Source: Belnapia sp. F-4-1 | GTDB taxonomy: Bacteria > Pseudomonadota > Alphaproteobacteria > Acetobacterales > Acetobacteraceae | DNA length: 64,000 nucleotides | Direction: 5' to 3' | Assembly: GCF_000802185.1 (NCBI RefSeq) | Contig: NZ_KN676113.1 | Coordinates: 1,756,819-1,820,818 of the forward strand | In this document: piece by piece, positions 8,933-17,920 of the stretch | Layout of the letters: each line of letters opens with the position of its first letter | Position numbering within the stretch: the first letter of the stretch is position 1 | The notes under the pieces: generated by a model | What the model was told of the DNA's origin: nothing | Database searches by the model: none | What the model saw: the letters and a program-made list of their open reading frames with translations, nothing else | Position numbers and translations under genes: made by a program

Positions 8933-9253
8933 CCGGATGACGCGTCGGTAAGCCGCTACGCGCGCGGGCGTCTGCGGAGTAAGCCGGCACTCCCGGCTGC
9001 TGCGAAACCCTCGGGCAATCTGGAAGCCCGTCACCTGCTCTTCGTCTTCTTCCTCGGCCTGGGCTTCTACCTCACCATCCCGACCGAGGTCGGGCTGTCG
9101 GGGATGCCGAACCTTCACAGAATGCGGTCCGCCTCGCTCTCCAGCCCTGTCTTCATCTCGGTGGTCTTCCCGGCGGTGACCCACCTGTTCGGCCGGCCGG
9201 CGGCGCTACGGCGGGAGGTCCCGCGGGGGGCGGCGAAGGCCCGGTCGGGCGCC
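8933..9253 (+). other. 321-base stretch with a possible membrane-protein remnant
   Basis: No intact gene is seen. The plus frame that continues after the DUF1489 stop encodes a plausible hydrophobic segment (HLLFVFFLGLGFYLTIPTEV at about 9029-9088) and a second one near 9145-9195. It has no ATG or GTG in front of the first segment, and its only stop lies beyond 9700, antisense to ohrR. I read it as the decayed core of a membrane-protein gene rather than a working gene. Confidence 0.3.
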
Positions 9254-9688
9254 TCAGCCGCGCAGCAGCGCGTTGCGCAAGCGGCTGACCTCGTCACGGA
9301 GGCGGCCGAGTTCCGCTTCGGTCATCCCGGTCGCGGCCTGCATGCAGGCTGGGACGTCTGCCGCCCGCTCGCGCAGCGCGCGGCCCTGCCCGGTGAGCGT
9401 GATGCGCAACTGCCGCTCATTCGCCGGGTCCCGCTGCCGGTGCAGCAGGCCCTGTGCCTCCAGCCGCTTCAGCAGCGGGGTCAGCGTACTGGAATCAAGA
9501 AAGAGGCGCTCGCCCAGGGCGCCGAGCGTCACCCCGTCTTCCTCCCACAGCGCCACCATGACCAGGTATTGCGGGTAGGTCAGGCCCAGCGGCTCCAGCA
9601 GCGGCTTGTAGGCGCGGCTCAGCGCATGCCCGGCCGAATGGACGGCGAAGCAGGCAAAATCCTTCAGGGTGGGACGGGTTTCCGGCAT
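9254..9688 (-). CDS. ohrR: MarR-family organic peroxide sensor OhrR
   Basis: A 144-residue winged-helix repressor. The N-terminal [18 protein letters not shown] carries the reactive cysteine at residue 12, which in OhrR is oxidised by organic hydroperoxides and so releases [21 protein letters not shown] is the recognition helix and wing. The ATG at 9688 gives the usual length; the frame runs further upstream but without homology-like sequence. It is divergent from ohr, the classical arrangement, with 142 bases between them holding a 17-bp palindrome. Repression of both genes is inferred from the family. Confidence 0.88.
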   Translation of the reverse strand: MPETRPTLKDFACFAVHSAGHALSRAYKPLLEPLGLTYPQYLVMVALWEEDGVTLGALGERLFLDSSTLTPLLKRLEAQGLLHRQRDPANERQLRITLTGQGRALRERAADVPACMQAATGMTEAELGRLRDEVSRLRNALLRG

Positions 9689-9744
9689 CGGGTTCTCCAC
9701 CCGGCACAATAGATCGCGCACCAAGGGATCGCGCACCCATAAAT

Positions 9745-9761
9745 TGCATGGCGGCCATGCA
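9745..9761. promoter_or_regulatory. 17-bp perfect palindrome, candidate OhrR operator
   Basis: TGCATGGC and GCCATGCA flank a single G in the ohrR-ohr intergenic region, 56 bases from the ohrR start and 69 from the ohr start. It is flanked by AAAT on the left and by a T-rich run on the right. Its position suits shared control by OhrR. The core is more G+C-rich than the AT-rich OhrR boxes I know, so the assignment is an inference. Confidence 0.5.
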
Positions 9762-9830
9762 GGTTTGCGGGTCGCACACAAACAAATCGCGTGCAAATTT
9801 TGTCCCGTTCCAAGACCACAGGAGCCGCAG

Positions 9831-10256
9831 ATGTCCGTCAACGTCCTCTACCGCACCCAAGCCACCGCCACCGGCGGCCGCGACGGCCATGCCGCCACGG
9901 CCGATGGCAGCCTCGATGTCCGCCTCGCCACGCCGAAGGAGCTTGGCGGCGCCGGCGGCCCGGGCAACAACCCCGAGCAGCTCTTTGCCGCGGGCTACTC
10001 GGCCTGCTTCCTCGGTGCGATGAAGTTCGTGGCCTCCCAGGGCGGCCCCAAGGTGCCGGCCGATGCGAGCGTCACAGCCCAGGTGGGGATCGGCCCCCGC
10101 TCCGAGGGCGGCTTCGGCCTTGAGATCGGCCTGACCATTGCCCTCCCCGGTCTGCCGCGCGCGGAGGCGGAGGCGCTGGTGCAGAAGGCGCACCAGGTCT
10201 GCCCTTACTCGAACGCCACCCGCAACAACGTCGACGTCAAGCTGACCGTCGCCTGA
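9831..10256 (+). CDS. ohr: organic hydroperoxide resistance protein (OsmC/Ohr family)
   Basis: A 141-residue Ohr-type thiol peroxidase that reduces organic and lipid hydroperoxides with lipoyl-dependent reductant in the cytoplasm. Both redox cysteines are present: SACFLGA (Cys61, peroxidatic) and [10 protein letters not shown] (Cys125, resolving). It opens with [15 protein letters not shown], typical of the family. The start is ATG 9831 behind GGAGCC. It is divergent from ohrR and predicted to be induced when that repressor is oxidised. Confidence 0.93.
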   Translation: MSVNVLYRTQATATGGRDGHAATADGSLDVRLATPKELGGAGGPGNNPEQLFAAGYSACFLGAMKFVASQGGPKVPADASVTAQVGIGPRSEGGFGLEIGLTIALPGLPRAEAEALVQKAHQVCPYSNATRNNVDVKLTVA

Positions 10257-10298
10257 GGCTTGACCGCCATGGCGAGTGGCGGACACCCTCCGCCCGCC

Positions 10299-10472
10299 AT
10301 GGCCGATGCCCCGCCCGACCCGCCCCAGACCCCGGCCGACCGGGCCCGCGCCGAGCGCGAGGCCCGGCTCGCCACCGCCCTCCGTGCCAATCTCCGCCGC
10401 CGCAAGGCCCAGGCCCGCGGCCGGGAGGAGGCGCCGGCCCCTCCGCCGGCCGCGGAGGACGAGGCCGACTGA
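10299..10472 (+). CDS. small basic protein, unknown function
   Basis: A 57-residue protein with a short Pro-rich N-terminus, an amphipathic Arg/Ala helix ([20 protein letters not shown]), a basic [10 protein letters not shown] patch and an acidic tail. This pattern recurs in small uncharacterised alphaproteobacterial proteins. An upstream in-frame ATG (10269) or TTG (10260) is possible; no convincing ribosome-binding site decides the start. It lies 42 bases after ohr and 82 before dcd. Confidence 0.45.
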   Translation: MADAPPDPPQTPADRARAEREARLATALRANLRRRKAQARGREEAPAPPPAAEDEAD

Positions 10473-10554
10473 GCCCTTCGCCGATCCGGCGCATTCCGCT
10501 AGAGGGAGGGCCTTCAGGCCGCCGTCGCGGCACCTCTGCGTGGAACCTCTCGGC

Positions 10555-11121
10555 ATGAGCATCAAGAACGACCGCTGGATCCGCCGGATGGCCGAAGACC
10601 ACGGGATGATCGAGCCCTTCGAGCCGGGCCAGGTGCGCGAGGTCGAGGGACGCCGGGTGATCTCCTACGGCCTGTCCTCCTACGGCTACGACATCCGTTG
10701 CTCGCGCCACTTCAAGATCTTCACCAATGTCTATTCGGCGATGGTCGATCCCAAGCACTTCGATCCGCGTAGCTTCGTCGATTTCGAGGGCGATGAATGC
10801 ATCATCCCGCCCAACTCCTTCGCGCTCGCCGCGACCGTCGAGTATTTCCGCATCCCGCGGAACGTGCTGACGATCTGCCTCTCGAAATCGACCTATGCCC
10901 GCTGCGGCATCATCGTGAACGTCACGCCCTTCGAGCCGGAATGGGAAGGGCAGGTGACGCTGGAATTCTCGAACACGACGAATCTCCCGGCCAAGATCTA
11001 CGCCAATGAGGGCGTCGCCCAGGTTTTGTTCCTGGAATCCGACGAGGTCTGCGAAACCTCCTACCGCGACCGCCAGGGCAAGTACCAGGGCCAGCGGGGG
11101 GTGACCTTGCCCCGCACCTGA
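10555..11121 (+). CDS. dcd: dCTP deaminase
   Basis: A 188-residue enzyme that deaminates dCTP to dUTP, feeding dUMP and thymidylate synthesis. Length and sequence match trimeric Dcd: [14 protein letters not shown] near residue 41, [14 protein letters not shown] near 112, the catalytic Glu in [10 protein letters not shown] near 138, and GVAQVLFLE near 156. The ATG sits 25 bases after a weak GAGGG. Just past the stop are two alternative G+C-rich hairpins (see findings). The next gene, a HAD phosphatase, starts 58 bases downstream. Confidence 0.95.
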   Translation: MSIKNDRWIRRMAEDHGMIEPFEPGQVREVEGRRVISYGLSSYGYDIRCSRHFKIFTNVYSAMVDPKHFDPRSFVDFEGDECIIPPNSFALAATVEYFRIPRNVLTICLSKSTYARCGIIVNVTPFEPEWEGQVTLEFSNTTNLPAKIYANEGVAQVLFLESDEVCETSYRDRQGKYQGQRGVTLPRT

Positions 11122-11179
11122 GCGGGGAACTTGCGGCCTCGCCACCGGGTTGCCCCGCAGCAGGACGGGACGCACCTCC

Positions 11180-11848
11180 ATGACCAAGGCCGTGATCTTC
11201 GACGTGGACGGCACGCTCGTCGACACCAACGACTTCCACGCCGCCTCCTGGGCCGAGGTCTTCCGTCGCTTCGGCCATGCGGTGCCGGAGGCCGAGATCC
11301 GCGGCCAGATCGGCAAGGGCAGCGACCAGCTCATGCCGTTCTTCCTGCCGCCGGAGGTGGTCGAGCGCGAGGGCGAGGCGATCGCCGAGGCCCGCAGCAA
11401 GCTCTTCATGCAGGATTACATCGGCCAGGCGCGGGCCTTTCCCGGCGTGCGCCCGCTGTTCGAGCGGCTGCGCGCGGAGGGCCAGCGCATCCTGCTCGCC
11501 AGCTCCGCGAAGGGGGAGGAACTGGAGCGCTACAAGGAGATCGCCGGGATCGCCGACCTGATCGACGGCGCCACCAGCGCCGACGATGCCGAGCACTCCA
11601 AGCCCCACCCAGACATCTTCGACGCCGCGCTCGACCAGCTGAAGCCGCTGCCGGCCGCGGCGGCGATCGTGGTCGGCGACTCGCCCTATGATGCCGAGGC
11701 GGCCGGCAAGGCCGGACTGCGCTGCGTCGGCCTGCTCTGCGGCGGCTTTCCCAAGGCGGTGCTGAGGGAGGCCGGCTGCATCGCCCTCTACCGCGACCCG
11801 GCGGCGCTGCTGGCGGATTATGCGCGCTCGCCCTTGGCGCCCGGGTAA
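11180..11848 (+). CDS. HAD-superfamily phosphatase (Gph/YqaB-like)
   Basis: A 222-residue HAD subfamily IA hydrolase. Motif I is FDVDGTLVDT (nucleophile Asp8, acid/base Asp10) and motif II is ILLASSAKGEE. Motif III and the cap boundary include HSKPHPDIFD, and motif IV is VVGDSPYDAEAA. A four-helix cap follows motif I. The family dephosphorylates small phosphosugars such as phosphoglycolate or beta-glucose-1-phosphate; the cap alone does not show which. ATG 11180 immediately precedes motif I. Confidence 0.85.
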   Translation: MTKAVIFDVDGTLVDTNDFHAASWAEVFRRFGHAVPEAEIRGQIGKGSDQLMPFFLPPEVVEREGEAIAEARSKLFMQDYIGQARAFPGVRPLFERLRAEGQRILLASSAKGEELERYKEIAGIADLIDGATSADDAEHSKPHPDIFDAALDQLKPLPAAAAIVVGDSPYDAEAAGKAGLRCVGLLCGGFPKAVLREAGCIALYRDPAALLADYARSPLAPG

Positions 11849-11935
11849 GGGCGGTCCTCTGCGGGCGCATTATCGTCTCCCTCCTGCATCGGTTTTGCGG
11901 CTATCCTGTCCGCGCCAGGGGGGAAGGATGGAGGC

Positions 11936-12727
11936 ATGGGCAGGCAGGCGGCGTTGCTTCTCCTGCTGCTGGCGCTCGGCGGCTGCGCGGGCGGGCGGCA
12001 GGCTTCGGTTTGGGACGGCAGGCGCGGCTACGATGGCAATGGCGACTACGGCTACAACATCGCCGCCTCCCGGGCCGAGGCGCGGGGCTACCGCGCCGTG
12101 GCGGCGCCGGCCTATGCCGTCCCCGGCACGCCGGGCGACCCCTGGGGCCCCTATATCCGCGAGGCGGCGGCGCGCTTCGGCCTGCCGGAGCGCTGGATCC
12201 GCGAGGTGATGCGCCAGGAGAGCGGCGGGCGGCTGACCGGCGCGGACGGGCTGCCGATCACCTCGCCGGTCGGGGCAATGGGGCTGATGCAGGTGATGCC
12301 GCGCACCTACGACATCCTGCGGCCACGCTACGGTCTCGGCCCCGACCCCTATGCGCCGCGCGACAACATCCTCGCCGGCGCGGCCTATCTGCGCGAGATG
12401 CATGACCGCTTCGGCGCGCCGGCCTTTCTCGCCGCCTACAATGCCGGGCCGGAGCGGGTTGCCGATTTCCTCATCGGCGCGCGGATCCTGCCGGACGAGA
12501 CGATGCGCTACGTCGCGGGCATCGCGCCGCGGCTCGGCATGCCGACCTACGGCAGCGGCGCGGTCGCCGAGGCCGACCGGGCCTATGCGGGCGGCGGGCT
12601 GCGGGGAGACGCCTATGCCGGCGGGCCGCAACTCGCGCTGATGCCGGCCGATCCGGCGGACCGCGCCTTCGATGGCGGCGGCCTGGTCACGCCCGATGCG
12701 CCGACCGGCCGGCTGCCGGGACGCTGA
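11936..12727 (+). CDS. lytic transglycosylase lipoprotein (SLT family)
   Basis: A 263-residue murein-cleaving lipoprotein. The signal peptide ends LALGGC (lipid-modified Cys20). The SLT domain spans about residues 68-185: the catalytic Glu lies in REVMRQESGG, followed by GAMGLMQVMP and NPAYNAGPER-like AYNAGPERV. The enzyme cuts the MurNAc-GlcNAc bond and forms 1,6-anhydro ends in the periplasm. The last 70 residues are Gly/Ala/Asp-rich, low in complexity and unassigned. It converges on the M24 peptidase gene with 9 bases between stops. Confidence 0.9.
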   Translation: MGRQAALLLLLLALGGCAGGRQASVWDGRRGYDGNGDYGYNIAASRAEARGYRAVAAPAYAVPGTPGDPWGPYIREAAARFGLPERWIREVMRQESGGRLTGADGLPITSPVGAMGLMQVMPRTYDILRPRYGLGPDPYAPRDNILAGAAYLREMHDRFGAPAFLAAYNAGPERVADFLIGARILPDETMRYVAGIAPRLGMPTYGSGAVAEADRAYAGGGLRGDAYAGGPQLALMPADPADRAFDGGGLVTPDAPTGRLPGR

Positions 12728-12736
12728 GGCCGGGCC

Positions 12737-13939
12737 TCAGCCCCCGGTCCGGTTCCAGCCGCGCCCGGCATCACCCATCGCCTCGTAGCCGCTGGCGGTG
12801 ACGGCGACCGTGTCCTCGAGCTTGATGAAGCCGCGGCGGGGATGCAGCAGCGTCGTCTCGACCGAGAGCACCATGTCGGCCTCCAGCGGCTGCTCCGCGT
12901 CATGCGCCTGGTAGGGGATGGGGCCGGTCGCGGTCAGCCAGGGCGCCTCGTGCTGCACCAGCCCCATGCCATGGGCGAGGAATTCGATGTGCTCCGCATG
13001 CGGCGAGGCCGCCGCCGCCCGCTCGCCTGCGGCCTGAACCTCGCCGCCGGGCACCCCGGCCCGCACCTGCCGGCGCGCGGCCTGCTGGATGGCCTCGACC
13101 TCGGCCAGCAGCCCGGCCAGCTCCGCATCCGGCTCGCCGACCACGCCCATGCGGCAGAGATCGCCGATATAGCCGCGGTAGCGCCCGCCGGAATCGAGCG
13201 AGATGATGTCGCCCGGCGCGATCCGCTGGTCGGATGCGGCGCGGTTCAGCCCGGTGCCGGCGGTGATCAGGCAGTACTCGAAGGTGAGGCCGCGGCGCAC
13301 CTCCTCCTGGCGGAGCCGCTCCACCAGCTCCGCCTTGGTGACGCCCGGCTCGCAGGCGGCGAAGGTGGCGAGCATGGAGGCCACCACGCGCTCCGAGGCC
13401 TCGCGCAGGAGGGCGAGCTCCGCCGGGCTCTTCCGTGCCCGCAGCCGTTCGAGCGGCTGCGCCACGTCGACCAGCGCTGCATTGGGCAGCCCGTCGCGCA
13501 GCACGGCAGCGGCGTCGGAGGGCAGGAAGGCCGGCTCCACTCCGATCCGCCGCAGCGGGATGCCGATCCGCTGGAGGTGCCGCACTGCATGGCCGACCGC
13601 ATCGGTGGAGGTGCCGGAGACGGTCTCCACCACCGGCGCCCAGAACCGGCCGAGCTGCTTCTCGTGCTTCTCCAGCCGGTGGGCGATGTAGGCAGTGAGC
13701 TCCGGCTTGCCCGGCACATAGACCATCACCGGCAGGTAGCGGCTGAGGCCGATGGCGTCGCGGTGGTCGAAGAAGGGGAAGCTGTAGCCGCCCAGCATGT
13801 AGTGCGAGGCCTGGCGCGAGGTGGTGACCACCGCATCGACGTCCGCCTCGGCCAGCAGCCGGTCGAGCCGCGCCGTGTCGAAGGGCGGGCGTTGCGTGGC
13901 GGCGGGGCTTCCCTCAGGCGCTGGCGCGGCGTTCGGCAT
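12737..13939 (-). CDS. M24-family Xaa-Pro aminopeptidase-like protein
   Basis: A 400-residue protein of the pita-bread fold: a creatinase-like N-terminal domain (about 1-165) and a metallopeptidase domain. Metal ligands are visible as Asp in ISLDSGG and YIGDLCR, His in FLAHGMGL and Glu in LSVETTLLHP and IKLEDTVAV. Relatives are Xaa-Pro dipeptidases, creatinases and ectoine hydrolases (DoeA-type), so the substrate is uncertain. It starts with ATG 13939 and stands alone between a convergent transglycosylase and a MATE gene on the same strand. Confidence 0.85.
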   Translation of the reverse strand: MPNAAPAPEGSPAATQRPPFDTARLDRLLAEADVDAVVTTSRQASHYMLGGYSFPFFDHRDAIGLSRYLPVMVYVPGKPELTAYIAHRLEKHEKQLGRFWAPVVETVSGTSTDAVGHAVRHLQRIGIPLRRIGVEPAFLPSDAAAVLRDGLPNAALVDVAQPLERLRARKSPAELALLREASERVVASMLATFAACEPGVTKAELVERLRQEEVRRGLTFEYCLITAGTGLNRAASDQRIAPGDIISLDSGGRYRGYIGDLCRMGVVGEPDAELAGLLAEVEAIQQAARRQVRAGVPGGEVQAAGERAAAASPHAEHIEFLAHGMGLVQHEAPWLTATGPIPYQAHDAEQPLEADMVLSVETTLLHPRRGFIKLEDTVAVTASGYEAMGDAGRGWNRTGG

Positions 13940-14045
13940 GGCTCGTCTCCTCGGTTCTTCTCGCCCGGACGACGGCCATCAAAGCATGGCCCGGTGGCGC
14001 GGTCTGCGCCGTTCCGCTGCCCGCTTGCCAACTTCCCGGGACTGG

Positions 14046-15443
14046 TCAGGGCGTGGCGGGCAGGGGCTGCCGCGCCGGCTCATGCGCCACCTTCCGCAGC
14101 AGCCAGGCCGCGGCCAGCAGGCCGGCGCCGAGATTGCCGATCAGCAAGCCGGCGAAGGTCCCTGCTTCCCCGCCGAGACGCCCGCCGATCCAGGCCAGCG
14201 GCACGCCGAGCACGAAGGTCCGCACCAGCGAGATGGCCACCGCGGACATCGGCCGTTCCAGCCCGTTGAAGGCGGCGCAGGCCACCGCGATGGCGCCGAT
14301 CGCCCCATATCCCCAGGGCAGGATGCGCAGATAGAGCGTGGTCGACGCCGCCACCGCCGGGTCGGCCGTGAAGGCCGCCGCCACCCAGGGTGCCGCGACC
14401 ACCAGCGGCAGCGCGACCGCCAGCCCATAGGCCAGGCAAAAGCTCATGGAGGCCCGCATCCCCGTCTGCAACCGGTCGAGCCGCCCCGCCCCGGCATTCT
14501 GCGCGGCGAAGGGATTGACCACGGCCGAGAGGGCGAAGAGCGCCGTCATCGCCATGCTCTCGACCCGGGAGCCGAGGCCGAACCCTGCCACCGCCGCGCT
14601 TCCCTGCACCGCCAGCATGGCGGTGAAGAGGCCGTTGGCGACCGGGATGATCGCATTCGTCCCGGCCGCCGGCAGCCCAACCCGCAGCACCCGCCGCGTG
14701 GAGGCAAGGAAGCCGTCCATCACGGCCCCGCCCGTGCCGAGCAGGCCGAACCGGCGCAGCCGCTGCAAGGAGACCAGGAGCATCGCCAGCCAGGAAAGGT
14801 CGGCCGCCACCGCCAGCCCCGGCAGGCCGAGACCCGGCACCACCCCCGGCACGCCGAAGGCCAGCGGCCAGTCGAGCAGGAAGCCGAGGATGCCCGCCCC
14901 CGCCAGGGCGGAACCGCCGAAGCGCATGTCGCCCGCCGCCCGGACGATGCCGAGCGCGACCATTCCCGTCAGCAGCGGCACCGCCCCGAGCAGCCAGCTT
15001 CGCAGGTAGGCCAGCGCCAGGAGCCGCGTCTCTCCCTCCGCCCCGAGCCAGCGGAGCAGGGCCTCCGCCCCGAACCAGCAGGGCAGGGCGAGGCCGAAGG
15101 CCACGGCGGCTGCCAGCAGCAGCGCGTGCAGCGAGAGCCGCCCGGCTTCCTCCCCCGCCCCGAGCGCCCGAGCCACCACCGCCGTCGCCCCGGCGCCGAG
15201 GCCGATGCCGAAGCTCATCACCGTCATCGCCACGGGGAGGACGAAGCCCAGCGCCGCCAGCGCATGCGGGCCAAGCAGGCCGGTCAGCCAGGCCTCGGCC
15301 AGTTGGATGCCGAACATGACGACCAGTGCCATGGCGAGCGGGGCGGTGGCGACGGCCAGGCTCCGCGCCACCGGCCCCTCGGACAAGGTCGCGCGGTTCC
15401 CCTGGCGGGTGGCCCCTGCCGGGGTGGTCTGCTGTCTCGGCAT
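14046..15443 (-). CDS. MATE-family multidrug efflux transporter
   Basis: A 465-residue inner-membrane antiporter with about 12 helices. It opens with the MATE-like ATLSEGPVARSLAVATAPLA and has the internal repeat of the family (FGIGLGAGATAVVARALGAG in the first half, VNPFAAQNAGAGRLDR in the second). It would export cationic drugs or metabolites using Na+ or H+. ATG 15443, behind GAGGGCC, fits better than the ATG at 15470. A DUF2236 gene begins 101 bases away on the other strand. Confidence 0.88.
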   Translation of the reverse strand: MPRQQTTPAGATRQGNRATLSEGPVARSLAVATAPLAMALVVMFGIQLAEAWLTGLLGPHALAALGFVLPVAMTVMSFGIGLGAGATAVVARALGAGEEAGRLSLHALLLAAAVAFGLALPCWFGAEALLRWLGAEGETRLLALAYLRSWLLGAVPLLTGMVALGIVRAAGDMRFGGSALAGAGILGFLLDWPLAFGVPGVVPGLGLPGLAVAADLSWLAMLLVSLQRLRRFGLLGTGGAVMDGFLASTRRVLRVGLPAAGTNAIIPVANGLFTAMLAVQGSAAVAGFGLGSRVESMAMTALFALSAVVNPFAAQNAGAGRLDRLQTGMRASMSFCLAYGLAVALPLVVAAPWVAAAFTADPAVAASTTLYLRILPWGYGAIGAIAVACAAFNGLERPMSAVAISLVRTFVLGVPLAWIGGRLGGEAGTFAGLLIGNLGAGLLAAAWLLRKVAHEPARQPLPATP

Positions 15444-15543
15444 CGGCCCTCGATCGGTGTGCGGCGGCACCCTGGCACGGCCGCGCGGGGGCCGCCACGC
15501 CTTCCCAAAGCTGGCATGCCCCCCATAACAGCAGGGTCCTTAT

Positions 15544-16443
15544 GTGAAATTCCCGATGCCAGCCGGTTCCGTCAGTTCTTCGCTCGTCTCGCTGCCGCAG
15601 GCTTTCGCCCGTCCGATCAGGCAGCGGATCGCCGCCGAGGTCGCCGCCATCTTCAACGACCGCGCCCGCGGCGAAAAGCCCGTCGTGCCGCGGCCCGACG
15701 GGCTTTTCGGCCCTCGGGCCGTCGCCTGGCGGGTTCATGGCGACGTGACCTCGATGATGGTCGGCGGCATCGCCGGCCTCATGCTGCAGATGCTCCACCC
15801 TGCCGTGCTGGCGGGCGTCTGGGACCATTCGAATTTCCGCACCGACATGCTTGGCCGCCTGCGCCGCACCGCGCGCTTCATCGCCCTCACCACCTATGGC
15901 GGGCGTGCCGAGGCCGAGGCGGTGCTCGCCCGCATCCGCAGGATTCACGAGCAGGTGCGGGGAGTCCTGCCCGATGGCCGGCCCTATGCCGCCAGTGATC
16001 CGAACCTGCTGGCCTGGGTGCACGTGACCGAGGCAACCAGCTTCCTCGCCGGCTGGATCCGTTATGTCGAGCCGCGCATGGCCGGCGCCGACCAGGACCG
16101 CTACTTCGCCGAGATGGCGCAGGTCGCCAGGGCGCTCGGTGCCGACCCCGTCCCGCGCAGCCGGGCCGAGGCGGGGCGCCTGCTCCAGGCGATGCGGCCG
16201 CAGTTGCGCTACGACGCGCGCACCGCGGAGGTCGCCCGGATCCTGTTCAATCAGAAGGCGCCGAGCCTGGCGGCCGAGCCCTTGCAGGCCCTCACCATGC
16301 AGGCCGGCATCGACCTCCTGCCGGGTTGGGCGCAACGGATGCACGGGATGGAGAGCCCATTCGGCGCCCGCCCGCTGGTCCGTGCCGGCACGCTTGGCAT
16401 CGCCCGCACCCTGCGCTGGGCCTTCGAACGAAGCCCGGGCTAG
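15544..16443 (+). CDS. DUF2236 / MpaB-like oxygenase family protein
   Basis: A 299-residue protein matching the DUF2236 family, related to latex-clearing (Lcp) and MpaB proteins. Landmarks are GPRAVAWRVHGDVTSMMVGG near residue 55, LQMLHPAVLAGVWDHSNF near 81 and LLAWVHVTEATSF near 157, with His residues that bind heme in characterised relatives. It lacks a signal peptide. The start is GTG 15544 after AGCAGGG; ATG 15556 is possible. The physiological substrate is unknown for bacterial members. Confidence 0.75.
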   Translation: MKFPMPAGSVSSSLVSLPQAFARPIRQRIAAEVAAIFNDRARGEKPVVPRPDGLFGPRAVAWRVHGDVTSMMVGGIAGLMLQMLHPAVLAGVWDHSNFRTDMLGRLRRTARFIALTTYGGRAEAEAVLARIRRIHEQVRGVLPDGRPYAASDPNLLAWVHVTEATSFLAGWIRYVEPRMAGADQDRYFAEMAQVARALGADPVPRSRAEAGRLLQAMRPQLRYDARTAEVARILFNQKAPSLAAEPLQALTMQAGIDLLPGWAQRMHGMESPFGARPLVRAGTLGIARTLRWAFERSPG

Positions 16444-16655
16444 GCATGGTGCTGCCCGGCGATGCCTGATTGCATCCCTGGAAAACTCCCTGTATCCCGC
16501 CCCGACCGTTCTCCGGACGGCCCGGCACAGGGGTGAGGCTCGAGGATCCCACGCATCGTCGGCCCCGCCCGGCGGCCGGCCGTAAGAAGCTGGCAGGCAA
16601 ATCCGGGCACCAAATCGGCCTCCCTTTGCCGATATCGTAAGGAATAGCCGCGATC

Positions 16656-17915
16656 ATGGACCGCATCCGCATCCGCGGCGGCCAGCCGCTCCAGGGCAGC
16701 ATCCCGATCAGCGGCGCCAAGAACGCCACCCTGCCGCTGATGGCCGCCGGCCTGCTCGCCAGCGGCCCGCTGGTGCTGCGCAACGCGCCCGACCTGGCCG
16801 ACATCGCGACCATGCGTGCCCTGCTGATCCAGCACGGCCTGACGGTGGAGCATGACCGCGAGGCGCGGACGCTGCGCATCGCCGGGGAGGCCGCTAGCCT
16901 CGAAGCGCCCTACGACCTGGTGCGGAAGATGCGTGCCTCGGTGCTCGTCCTCGGCCCGATCGTCGCCCGCCATGGCAAGGCCCGCGTTTCGCTGCCCGGC
17001 GGCTGCTCCATCGGCACCCGGCCGGTGGACCTGCACCTCAAGGGGCTGGAGGCGATGGGGGCCACCATCACCCTCGACGCCGGCTATATCGAGGCGGAGG
17101 CGCCGCATGGCCTCAAGGGCGCCCGCATCATCTTCCCCGTCGTCTCGGTCGGCGCCACCGAGAACCTGCTGATGGCCGCCTGCCTCGCCGATGGCGAGAC
17201 GGAGCTGGTCAACGCCGCGCGCGAGCCGGAGATCGAGGACCTCGCCCGCTGCCTGGTCGCCATGGGCGCCGAGATCGAGGGCATCGGCACCGACCGGCTG
17301 CATGTGGTGGGCCGCCGCAGCCTCGGCGGCGCCGTGCATGACATCGTCCCCGACCGGATCGAGGCCGGCACCTATGCCTGCGCCGCGGCCATCACCGGCG
17401 GCTCGGTCCTGCTCGAGGGCGCGCGGGCCGAGCATCTCGGCTCGGTCGCCCGCACGCTGCGCGAGGCCGGCGTCGCGGTGGAGCCGGAGGGCGATGCGCT
17501 CCGCATCTCCCGCCTCAACGGGCTGCACGGGGTCGACGTGATGACGGAGCCCTTCCCCGGCTTCGCCACCGACATGCAGGCGCAGTTCATGGCGCTGATG
17601 GCCGTCGCCGAGGGCGCCTCGATGATCACCGAGACGATCTTCGAGAACCGCTTCATGCACGTGCCGGAGCTGAACCGCATGGGCGCCCGCATCAACGCGC
17701 ACGGCGCCTCGGCCATCGTCCGCGGCGTGCCGAAGCTCTCCGGCGCGCCGGTGATGGCAACCGACCTGCGTGCCTCCGTCTCCCTCATCCTCGCCGGGCT
17801 GGCGGCGGAGGGGGAGACCATCGTCAACCGCGTCTATCACCTCGACCGCGGCTATGAGCGGGTGGAACAGAAACTCGCCGCCGTCGGGGCCGATATAGAA
17901 CGGCTTCCGGGCTGA
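16656..17915 (+). CDS. murA: UDP-N-acetylglucosamine 1-carboxyvinyltransferase
   Basis: A 419-residue enzyme that transfers enolpyruvate from PEP to UDP-GlcNAc, the first committed step of peptidoglycan synthesis. The substrate lysine is in [12 protein letters not shown] (Lys22), the catalytic cysteine in [15 protein letters not shown] (about Cys116, so fosfomycin-type inactivation is expected) and the conserved Asp in [11 protein letters not shown] (about 305). ATG 16656 follows AAGGAATAG. It leads the block and is followed 5 bases later by hisG, so co-transcription is likely. The 212 bases upstream hold no gene and presumably the promoter. Confidence 0.97.
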   Translation: MDRIRIRGGQPLQGSIPISGAKNATLPLMAAGLLASGPLVLRNAPDLADIATMRALLIQHGLTVEHDREARTLRIAGEAASLEAPYDLVRKMRASVLVLGPIVARHGKARVSLPGGCSIGTRPVDLHLKGLEAMGATITLDAGYIEAEAPHGLKGARIIFPVVSVGATENLLMAACLADGETELVNAAREPEIEDLARCLVAMGAEIEGIGTDRLHVVGRRSLGGAVHDIVPDRIEAGTYACAAAITGGSVLLEGARAEHLGSVARTLREAGVAVEPEGDALRISRLNGLHGVDVMTEPFPGFATDMQAQFMALMAVAEGASMITETIFENRFMHVPELNRMGARINAHGASAIVRGVPKLSGAPVMATDLRASVSLILAGLAAEGETIVNRVYHLDRGYERVEQKLAAVGADIERLPG

Positions 17916-17920
17916 GCTGC

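Noticed and set aside
16440-17840. 466-codon minus-strand frame opposite murA
   Set aside because: murA on the plus strand carries every catalytic residue; the opposing product is low-complexity His/Gly/Asp-rich sequence.
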